Shown in pieces: positions 55,306 to 64,000 of a DNA stretch of 64,000 nucleotides; within the stretch, counting starts at the first letter, position 1, and each line of letters starts with the position of its first letter. A model generated the notes under the pieces. The model searched no databases. It worked only from the letters and a program-made list of their open reading frames with translations, and was not told the DNA's origin. Source of the stretch: Helichrysum umbraculigerum (lineage: Eukaryota; Streptophyta; Magnoliopsida; Asterales; Asteraceae); contig CATIUR010000003.1 in NCBI GenBank assembly GCA_949592205.1, positions 17,694,501 through 17,758,500 on the forward strand, given 5' to 3'. The translations under genes were made by a program, and so were the position numbers.

Positions 55306-55310
55306 TTAAC

Positions 55311-56009
55311 CGTTTACGGTCAAAAAATAGCTTTTTCAATGGGTTTGTGCCTAATACATTGCACAAAAACATTTAAATATAAGAGTTTTTTTCTCGGATT
55401 TTTAGTTCAAAATAGAAGTAGATCAACGTAGTTTTACAACCTTAGAGGTAGCAAATTTTGTGCAATTTTGAAACCTTAAACATAACTTATTCAATGATGT
55501 TCGAATAGCAAAAAACGATAGCGAACATCATCTAGTTTTTATACAACAAATTTATGCATAAAACCATAAGTAAACTAGAAAAATAGGCAAAATCTCATGT
55601 AGAGTTTTGTAGAGTTTTGTAGAGTTTTTAAAGTACTATCTGCCAAACTTGAATCTTCGTCCATCCAAGAGTCATCAATTCAAGTGTCTTTCCTTTTAGA
55701 ATTAGTGATTGACGTTTCATTTCCTTAATAAAATCTGTTTCGAAAGATAATTTTATTATTTGCAAATCAATTATTAATATATTTATTGATATATTCAAAT
55801 ATAAATATAATATTTTTAATGTGCAAAAGTGTGCGGTGCGGTTAAAACCGCGGTGGATATCCTTTACTTTCATAACCGAACCGCAAACTTTGGTTAATCC
55901 AAAAACGTTAACCAAATCCGCGGTTACGTGTTCGATTTGGTTAATTCGGTCCGGTTTTGACGGTTAATACGGTTATGATTTGGTTAATTCGGTTTTTTGC
56001 TCGGCCCTA
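55311..56009. other. Right half of the split MITE
   Basis: AT-rich, with 'ggttaattcggtt' repeats toward the end; no coding sequence. Confidence 0.75.
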
Positions 56010-56059
56010 CTTGTGGTTGTCACATGAGGGTACTTCGGTCCTTTCCAATTCTTTTTCTT

Positions 56060-56060
<1 letters not shown>

Positions 56061-56150
<90 letters not shown>
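56061..56150. repeat. (TAA)n microsatellite
   Basis: About 30 uninterrupted TAA/AAT triplets. Open frames through it (poly-Asn or poly-Ile) are artefacts of the repeat. Confidence 0.95.
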
Positions 56151-56153
<3 letters not shown>

Positions 56154-56439
56154 TCTTTGATCAACTTAGTTTCATCTCTTTGTCACAATTTCTGATTAAA
56201 TTAAGCCAGTACCGAACCACCGACATTTTAAAATTCCATCAACCCAAAATAAAAATTCAACCCTCACATCTAGAATTTCAAAATACACATAATTAAGTTT
56301 ATAAATTAGATTCAATATACATCCACCCATCACCTTGCAAAAAAATCTACAAGTCCTGCTTTTTAGATCTGTAAAACGACCAAATATTCTTCACCGCTTG
56401 TGACTCCGACTTCAACACCTCAAGAAACTTGCAAATTAT

Positions 56440-56905
56440 GATGCGGAAGCGATTCGGGGCGGGGCGCGACTAATCAAATATCAACAGCACATAAGATATA
56501 ATGAACGACTCTATATGCGTCGTTTTAACAAAACACATTAATTCGATAAAAGTTTACATCAGTTACACCAAATACAGTAGCTCGTGTTTCGAATAAGAGA
56601 GATTTATACGCATAAATACTTATACAAAATATATTAATGCAATAAAATCTCTGATGTTTGCATGCTGACTCGAGCTAAGCTAAATCCTAAGTGCAAGCCT
56701 ACAGCTGCTGGGTACCTGAGAATACATGCTAAAAGGTCAGCTAAAAAGATGGTGAGCTCACAGGTGTAATGAAGTAGTAATAATAATGTATGAACCACAA
56801 TATTTAATAATGTATGAAATCAATCATAAAAATGTGTATATTACTGCCATGAGCTCATAGTTTGAGCTTAACTGAGGTGTCAGGATCACAATCAAATGCC
56901 CGATC
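56440..56905 (-). repeat. Truncated A-like chromovirus LTR fragment
   Basis: Shares with the A LTR end region the ordered blocks 'gcggaagc', 'gactaatcaaatatca..cagcac', 'ggtacctgagaatacatgctaaaa', 'ctcacaggt' and 'gccatgagctcata'. About 25 bp of the LTR end are missing on the left; the right side is cut off where the copia element starts. Diverged, so an old relic. Confidence 0.7.
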
Positions 56906-56961
56906 TGTTGGAATAGTGTCCAATATCATAACTAATTGGTGAGACTATCAATAATGGTAAA

Positions 56962-59283
56962 GTGTCTTGTATCATGGCATCTTCCATGAGCCCTGAACTG
57001 CAAAAGACTTTTGAAAACACTTGGGCTTATGAAATGAACCAACAGTTGAAAGAAATGTTTCAGGCTAAGGCAAGCAAAGAACGCCTTGATGTGGTAAAAT
57101 CCCTCATGGCTTGCAAGCCCAAACCTGGAGTTTCTATCTGTGCTTTCGTCTTAGAGATGAAAGGGTACTTTGATAGGTTGGAGTCATTGAACATGGTATT
57201 TGACACAGAGTTTTCGATCGCCATAATTCTATCCAGTTTGCCAGCTGTCTAAAATCAGTTTGTAATGTCATATCAGATGAATATGAATGAGAGAGAAGGC
57301 TCAATAATGGAACTCCACAATTTACTGCAAACTGCTGAGCAAGGAATCAAGAAAGATGATGTGTCCTCTAGCTCAGCAGATCCTGTGTTGACTGTTGGTC
57401 AAAGTGCAAAGAAAAGGAAAATGTCAAATTCAAATTGGAAAAGGAAGACTGCTGACGGAAAGTCCGTTCGCAAGTCTAAGAAAGGGACCGATTCTGAGAT
57501 TGCACCTGTTAGTGACCCAAAGGAAGCAGTGTGCTTCTACTGCAATACAAAGGGGCATTGGAAGTGTAACTGCCCAAAATACCTGAATGACCTTGAAGAT
57601 GGAAAGGTTGAGAAGAGTATTCACTCAGGTATGTTCATGATCGAACTCCATAATACTACAACTTCTAATTCATGGGTTCTGGATACAGGGTGTGGTAATC
57701 ACATTTGCACCGTCTTGCAGGGACTAAAGGAAAGTAGAAGTGTGAGGCATGGAGAGCTCAACCTAGTTATGGGAAACAAGGGAATTGTACCTGTAACGAA
57801 GATTGGAAGATTTGAGCTCATGCTGAATTCTGGAGTTAGGATAGATTTAAATAATTGCTATTATTCGTCAGAAATGACTAGAAACATTATTTCATTTTAT
57901 GCTTTGTATAAAGATGATTATCATTTTTCTTTTGATAATGGAAATGGAGATATTTTGGTTCATTTAAATGATTGTTTTATTTTTAAAGCTTCTCCTTACA
58001 AAGGCATATATGAAAATGTTGAATGTGTTAGCAATGTTATTTTAAATGTTGATTCGTCTAATGAAATTGATAAATCCAAGTTGTGGCACTATCGTCTTGG
58101 GCACATAAACAAGAAAAGCATCGCCCAACTCCAAAAGGATGGAGTGTTGGAATCATTCGATCTCAAGTCGGATGGTGTATGCGAATCTTGTTTATTAGGC
58201 AAGATGACCAAATTACCATTCACTGGATCGTGTGAAAGAGGTGAAGGATTATTGGACTTGGTACATATAGATGTATGTGGACCATTCCGATGTGCTACAA
58301 AAGATGGAAATAGATACTATGTTACATTTACTGATGACTTCAGTAGATTTGGACATGTTTATCTGATCAAACATAAGTCAGATAAACATAAGTCAGATAC
58401 TTTTGAGGTATTCAGAAGATATCAAAACGAAGTAGAGAATCAACTGGGCAGAAAGATAAAGGTTCTCCGATCCGATAGGGGAGGAGAGTACCTTGGTATC
58501 GAGTTTCTCGATCATCTTAGAGATTGTGGAATAGTTTCACAATTGACTCCTCCTAGAACACCGCAGCTTAATGGTGTTGCTGAGAGGAGAAACAGAACTT
58601 TGTTAGACATGGTTCGATCTATGATGAGTCGAGCAACACTTCCAATAAGTTTCTGGGGTTATGCATTAGAAACAGCCGCCCATATCTTAAATCAAATACC
58701 CACTAAGAAAGTTTCAAAGACACCTTATGAGATGTGGAAGGGAAAGAGACCTTCTCTTGGTCACATCAAAATCTGGGGTTGTGAAGTTTACGTTAGACGG
58801 GAAACTCAGGACAAACTAGACTCCAGATCTGAAAAGTGTCTTTTCATCGGTTATCCACAAGAGTCACTTGGATATTTATTCTACAGACCCAAGGAAAATG
58901 TGATCTTTGTAGCTCGAAGAGGAGTGTTCCTTGAGAGAGAAATGATATCTAACGAGGACAGTGAGAGTAAAATTGATCTTGAAGAAATTCAAGAATCTAC
59001 CGATAAAGAACCTATAATAAACACTGACGTTCAACAAGAGGTGGAAACACCTGTTGAACCTGAAGACATATCCTTACCCGTTCGCAGATCTAGTAGAGTT
59101 AGCAATCCTCCTGAGTTCTATTATGGTTACCAAATAGAAGAAGAGGATAAGATAAGTGATAGTACACTGGGTGAATTAGATGAGCCTGCTAACTACAAGG
59201 AAGCGATGGCAGGCCCTGAGGCTGCTAAAGGGAAGGAAGCTATGAAAAACGAAATTCAGTCCATGTATGACAATCAAGTTTGA
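56962..59283 (+). pseudogene. Copia gag (C-terminal part), protease, integrase
   Basis: The Gag segment MSPELQKTFENTWAYEMNQQL leads to the zinc knuckle CFYCNTKGHWKCNC (near 57535). Protease active site WVLDTGCGNHIC (near 57680). The integrase has LWHYRLGHINKKS...CESCLLGK and DDE residues in HIDVCGPF, SDRGGEYLG and GVAERRNRT. Stops interrupt one continuous frame at 57250-57252 (TAA) and 59281-59283 (TGA, where Trp is expected). A 15-bp duplication near 58369-58398 repeats the residues HKSDK. Confidence 0.9.
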
Positions 59284-60251
59284 AATTTGGTTGACACTAC
59301 ACCCGGTCTTAAGACGGTGGGTTGTAAGTGGATCTTCAAAAAGAAGACAGACATGGATGGGAAAGTACACACTTATAAAGCTAGGTTGGTAGCAAAGGGC
59401 TATACTCAAACCTATGTGATTGATTATGAGGAAACCTTTTCACCAGTAGCTAAGATTAAGTCAATTAGGATTATGCTAGCAATAGCTGCATTTCATGACT
59501 ATGAAATTTGGCAGATGGATGTCAAAACCGCTTTCCTTAACGGGAAACTGACAGAGGATGTGTTCATGACACAACCGGAAGGTTTTGAAAATGCAAAGTA
59601 TCCTAATAGAGTGTGCAAGCTTGAAAAGGCCATTTATGGACTTAAACAAGCCTCTCGTAGCTGGATTCTCTGCTTCCACGAAAAGGTCACAGAGTTTGGA
59701 TTTTCTAGAAGTGAAGATGAGTCCTGTATATATGTTAAATTCAATGGGAGTATTGTAGTATTCTTAGTATTATATGTGGATGATATACTTCTCATAGGAA
59801 ATGATATCCCAACTTTACAAAGTGTAAAAGAATGGTTGGGAAAGTGTTTCGCTATGAAAGATCTTGGAGATGCAACATATATCCTAGGTACAAAGATTTA
59901 CAGAGATAGGTCAAAACGTCTCATAGGACTCAGCCAGTATATGTACATAGATAAAATATTGAAAAGATTCAATATGGAAAATTCTAAGAAAGGAAACTTA
60001 CCCTTGAATCATGGCATTAAGATCAGTAAGGATCTATGTCCAAAGTCTGAACAAGAATTGGACAGAATGAGTCGAATCCCATATGCTTCGGCTATATGAT
60101 CGATCATGTATGCCATGACGTGTACAAGGCCTGATGTCTCATTTGCTTTGAGCTTAGTGAGTCAACATCAGCAGAATCCTGGTGAAGGTCATTGGACAGC
60201 TGTAAAGAATATTCTTAAGTATTTGAGAAATACTAAAGACAGGGGTGGTTC
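59284..60251 (+). pseudogene. Copia reverse transcriptase
   Basis: Same frame as the integrase part. Motifs WIFKKKTDMDGKVHTYKARLVAKGYTQ, QMDVKTAFLNGKL, LEKAIYGLKQASR and YVDDILLIGND. TGA at 60097-60099 where Gly is expected before SIMYAMTCTRPD, and a frameshift of one base between about 60241 and 60252. Confidence 0.9.
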
Positions 60252-60764
60252 TTGGTTTATGGTGGAGAAGAAGAACTTAGAGTAACGGGTTATAGTGATG
60301 CTAGTTTCCAAACAGACAGAGATGATTGTCGATCACAGTCTAGTTGGGTATTCCCACTGAATGGGGGAGCGGTGACATGGAAAAGTTCTAAGCAAGATAT
60401 AGTAGCAGACTCTACATGTGAGTCTGAGTACATTGCGGCTAGTGAAGCGGCAAAGGAAGCTATCTGGATGAGGAATTTCATTGGAGATCTTGGAGTTGTT
60501 CCAACGGTACAAGATCCTATTGCTATATTTCGTGATAACGAAAGTGTGGTTGCCTTAAGTAGAGAACCCAAGGATCACGGAAAGTCAAAGCACATTGAAA
60601 GGAAATACCATTTTGTTCGAAAGAAAGTCGAAGAAGAACATGTAATTGTGAAGAGCATAAGATCAGAGAATAATCCAGCTGATCCTTTCACAAAGCCTCT
60701 AGGAAAGTCCAAGCACGATGAACTTGCTAGGAGCATAGGTTTAAGAGATAATGTAAAGTTTTAA
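60252..60764 (+). pseudogene. Copia RNase H
   Basis: Motifs GYSDASFQTDRDD, GGAVTWKSSKQDIVADSTCESEYIAASEAAKEA and DNESVVALS, with catalytic acidic residues present; ends SIGLRDNVKF. In a different frame from RT because of the upstream frameshift. Confidence 0.9.
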
Positions 60765-63002
60765 TTGATTAGTTTGAATTTGAAACGTTATAAACAATGA
60801 TAGAAACTGTAATAGACTTGGTGATTAATAATGGAGATTTTTAATGGGAGGGAGTTCTACCATTTACTATTGTTTGTCGTTGTCACACCCCAAAAATCCA
60901 TAATTGTGTTTATTTAATGTTTAGCGGAAGCAAGTTAAGATTTAGCGGAAGCATCTTGTTTCAACAGTTTAACAACGGGGGTGATGACGTTACAATTGTG
61001 CATTCATCGTATCAGAGCATATGATCATACAGAACATAATATATTAAGGATGCCAGTTAAATAGTTATTACAAAAGTAGTACGACTGTGTAAGTCGTACA
61101 GTAGTAATAAAGTTTAAAACATTTAAGTTTTACAATACATATGTTAAAATGAGATTTCATGAATATAACTGCAATGTCTGCAGTAATACAGAGGAAATCC
61201 TCAAAAGCTGTCCCATAAAGTATGGCATCCTAAGTAGTCCAGGGTTGTCATCCTGAATGCATGCGATCCTTACTTACATAGCTAATTTCCTGTAAAACAT
61301 AGAAAGAAAGTCGTCAACAAATATGTTGAGTGAATTCACAGGTTTTGTATAAATGTAAGGTATGTTAAACCATTTATGTTTAGATTATTGAATTGTTATT
61401 CAATAAATAAAGGTTTGCAGGTTTTGCAAATTATAAGATGATAGGGATAGTTACCCTAAAATATAGTTTTATGTGGGTTGTTACCCAAATCATACGTCTG
61501 GTTGTTTACCAGAATATAAATATAATCAGTACGTATACTGAAATAAAGCAGTTGTAGGATATGTTCATCCTAAATAATAAGTGTGGGAATGCTTAGACTA
61601 TAATCCCCTGAAAGGTGAGCTAAACCTCGCAGGTTAAAGTAACGCGACCTAACCCTATAACCAAACCACAACCAAAACTTATGTTTCTTGCCTGAAGGAC
61701 AGTTAAGTATACGCTCCATCCACAGGAGGGTCGTCACGGCAATAGTACTATTCGTATACTCAGTGGCTAGAGTCACCTAGCTAATGGTTATAGTCTGCAT
61801 GACATAAGGTCTTTCATGCACACATCTCAAGTCTGGTCCGTACTAGGATTTGTTGTCTAATTCCCAAAACAGTTGTGAAATAATATTTCATATCAAACAG
61901 TTTGTATAAATCAATAAAGCATTTATATAGTTTGCTGCATATGTTTGCATGCAGTTTCTATGTTTACACCCCTATGTTTAAAAGCATAAAACATTTGTAA
62001 AGTAGGGGCTGTGAACTCACAGTAGTTTGCTCGGTGTGAAAGCTAGCAGCCAAACAGATAATAGCCCAAGGTTTGTTAACCTATATAAAATAAATATATT
62101 AACATAAGTACGTTTGATTTGTTTTAATCACTTATGTTAACAGTTTGTTTTGTTTGAAGAAATGGTTGATTTCTTATTAATGTAAGTTATTAACTTTGCT
62201 AGTGACATGGTGTGGAAATAACGTTATTATTTCTCAGTCGTACACTTGTAAGTGTACAAACCAATATGTAATTGTTTATTTATCGGAAGGTCGTTTTGTT
62301 TCATTTGTACATATACTTTGTTTACAGTTGTACGTAAGTTATTCCAAAATCATTGTAAGTACACATATTTGTTTTATATATGTATACTTAAGTAATATAC
62401 TTGTTGTATATTATTAGATTATACGTTGGTTAAACGTGAAGTTTATTGTGTATATATATATTTGTGAATATATATTCCTTAAGTGTCGTATTTTAAAAAG
62501 GTTGCAAGTTTTATTTGTTTTAAAACTTAGATTGTTTTTATAAAACGAATGTCATTTGTTTTTAATATCACTACGTTTGTTTAGTAAGTCTTGAATATCC
62601 CGATAATGTAATCGTATTCAAACCGTATAGTTTACAGAGTTCGTATATATATATATATATGTCATATATGTATTCATTCATATATCGTTTGTTCGTACGA
62701 AATAAACAAGTCCAAAGTCCGTGTCTCGGATATATCACATTAATGTTTTATTAATTGTTTACAATGTCTCATAAATGTCTATTAACAAATGTAATCGTTA
62801 ACGGAATTGTTTTGTGTTTTAAGATAAAAGTCAAGTGTTTTATAGTTTGTTGGGCTCGGCCCGATTCGTCGGCCCTCTAATAATAATGTAGCTCGTTTGG
62901 TCCGTTAACTCGTTTATATAACCCATTTATTTAATCTTTGGTTTAGCCCATTACTTTGGCCCAAAAGGCCACCGGCCCAGACTTAAGCCCAGCCCAGTAT
63001 GT

Positions 63003-63299
63003 GAATCCGCCGGATTCTATTTGAATCCGCCGGATTCTCGTTAATGGATAAGGTGTTGCCGGATCTTCGGTTCAAGCCGCCGGGTCGGGTCAAAATTAAG
63101 TGAATCCGTCGGATTTAGTTGAATCCGCCGGATTCTTTTGTGTTCACAAAACGTTCATGTGAAGCTTTGGGAATCCGCCGGATTTAGGTGAATCCGCCGG
63201 ATTCGAGCGTGTTTTTTACTCGTTCACCGTTTTAGCCGAAGATTTGTGTGCGAGTTTCATAGGGGAATCCGCCGGATTCTACATGAATCCGCCGGATTC
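63003..63299. repeat. Four doublets of the GAATCCGCCGGATTC palindrome in D LTR
   Basis: Copies start at 63003/63023, 63102/63121, 63171/63190 and 63265/63285. Within each pair the starts are 19-20 bp apart; pairs are 69-99 bp apart. Six are exact or nearly so; those at 63102 and 63171 have one or two changes. Confidence 0.88.
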
Positions 63300-63824
63300 A
63301 TGTTACTTCCAGGGCCTGTCCGAACAGGGCAAAACATATACCCGATCTTTTGGTTCCAACTCGTTTTTACCTCAATACCAAATGTTTATATAAGTGTTAC
63401 ATGTCGTTTTTACAAGTTATTACTTCATTTTAACTAGTTTTTGTGTGTCGATTTTAGTTTTGAAGTTTTGGTTTTATAAACCATTTTCATGATCAATCCA
63501 TTAATCTTCAAGTTTTGTGTGTTATACACTTAGATTATGGTATGTATACAAGTTATATAACGAATTTGAAGTAAAGAAATTAAAGATTTGAGATTTTCTT
63601 ACAAAGTGAAAATGGTGAGGATGATGATGAACGGATGATGAAGATGATCTTGATTATGCTACTGCTTCTTGATGTTGTTGCTTGCTGCTGATTTTGATCA
63701 TGTTAAGTTTGAAGGAGATGGAGAAATAATAATTGATCATGTATGTGTGTGTGTGACCGAGAGATAGAGATCATCAGGAGGGAGTATGGTTTTAAAATAA
63801 CCATGCTTCTGCATTATTGAAGTT

Positions 63825-63848
63825 AGGTGCCAAGTTTTGGCACCTCAA
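63825..63848. other. Hairpin GGTGCCAA/TTGGCACC in D LTR
   Basis: An 8-bp stem with a 3-nt loop between the leader and U3 of the D LTR; possible RNA or DNA structure near the transcription start. Confidence 0.5.
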
Positions 63849-64000
63849 TTTCGAGTACGGGTATAATTTTAGCAATATAAAAATTAACAAATTATATTTT
63901 TATTTTGTAGGTGTTCTCCTGGTTCGTTATTTATAATCAGAATAATGATGTTATCATTATTTTAAATAGTTGTACAATTTTGTACATTTTACTGCGCATA

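Larger units (their letters stand above)
43016..56009. mobile_element. hAT-type MITE (about 856 bp) split by the C array
   Basis: Left end TAGAGGTGAGCA, right end TGCTCGGCCCTA (9 of 12 positions pair), 8-bp target duplications outside. Both halves (43016-43167 and 55311-56009) share 'ggttaattcggtt' repeats. The C array inserted at ttaac inside it, so the MITE is older than C. Confidence 0.85.
56906..60764 (+). mobile_element. Decayed Ty1/copia element, 5'-truncated, no complete LTR
   Basis: TGTTGGAATAGTGTCC at 56906 looks like the first bases of a copia LTR, but the sequence passes within about 50 bp into the middle of gag, so most of the LTR, the PBS and the gag N-terminus are lost. No 3' LTR is seen before the D LTR at 60881. 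Coding order gag, protease, integrase, RT, RNase H on the plus strand, typical of Ty1/copia. Confidence 0.85.
60881..64000 (-). repeat. D LTR: long chromovirus-type LTR, incomplete at the window edge
   Basis: Starts TGTCACACCCC and, like A and C, has 'tttagcggaagca' about 40 bp inside (here duplicated, 60920-60955), then 'gtgaattcacaggtttt' (61330) and 'gtaggggctgtgaactcac' (62002). Small hairpins lie at 61440-61580, a GAATCCGCCGGATTC array at 63003-63299, and a donor-like GTAAGA at 63602 preceded by a CT-rich leader. Orientation minus by analogy. More than 3.1 kb long; no coding part is inside the window. Confidence 0.75.

Noticed and set aside
55957..56160. Poly-Asn and poly-Ile open frames
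   Set aside because: Produced by the (TAA)n microsatellite.
63003..63299. CRISPR or satellite DNA reading of GAATCCGCCGGATTC
   Set aside because: Palindromic doublets with irregular spacing inside an LTR-like sequence; not a direct-repeat/spacer array and not a continuous satellite.

Overview
The window is nuclear DNA of a flowering plant, a eudicot and plausibly a member of Asteraceae (family-level placement is inference). It holds spliced genes, U/T-rich introns, hAT-type MITEs and nested LTR retrotransposons of the plant lineages Tat, Athila, chromovirus (Tekay-like) and Ty1/copia. About nine tenths is transposon-derived.

Layout. 1-3142 (- strand): the 5' part of an ABC1/ADCK-type kinase gene, the only convincing non-mobile gene, five exons seen and the rest beyond base 1. 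4347-39953 (- strand): remains of one MULE-transposase-like gene with an N-terminal PB1 domain (MUSTANG type). Its second exon is cut by element T (Tat lineage, 4943-16391, 5-bp target duplication gcgtt). The intron between its two exons is cut by element A (chromovirus, 17025-39250, duplication aaaat). Element A is itself cut, between the two zinc knuckles of Gag, by element B (Athila-like, non-autonomous, 22972-34821, duplication ggaac). 43016-56009: a hAT-type MITE (8-bp duplication cttgtggt) split by C, a tandem LTR-gag-LTR-gag-LTR array (43173-55305, duplication ttaac). 56440-56905: an old A-like LTR piece. 56906-60764: a decayed Ty1/copia element. 60881-64000: the start of another long chromovirus-type LTR (D), running off the window.

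Most interesting points. (1) Element B carries, directly after its 5' LTR, the complement of an entire mature tRNA-Asp including CCA, instead of the usual short primer-binding site. (2) The C LTRs hold an array of 12 tiny hairpins whose stems change in a compensating way around an almost fixed 7-nt loop. (3) The long LTRs of A, C and D each carry a different array of short palindromes just downstream of a good splice donor; in A and C a matching acceptor lies directly before the gag ATG. The arrays would therefore be kept in unspliced genomic RNA and removed from gag mRNA, as with retroviral dimerisation/packaging signals. (4) Element T has a five-exon gene on the opposite strand with its own TATA box, whose reading frame is fully consistent once one stop and one MITE are discounted. 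(5) Element A has an extra coiled-coil ORF between PBS and gag with its own plausible splice acceptor.

The pol regions of T, A and the copia element carry in-frame stops, so these copies are not autonomous. B and the C units lack pol altogether and would depend on enzymes supplied by relatives; C shares its PBS type and the polypurine-tract neighbourhood with A.
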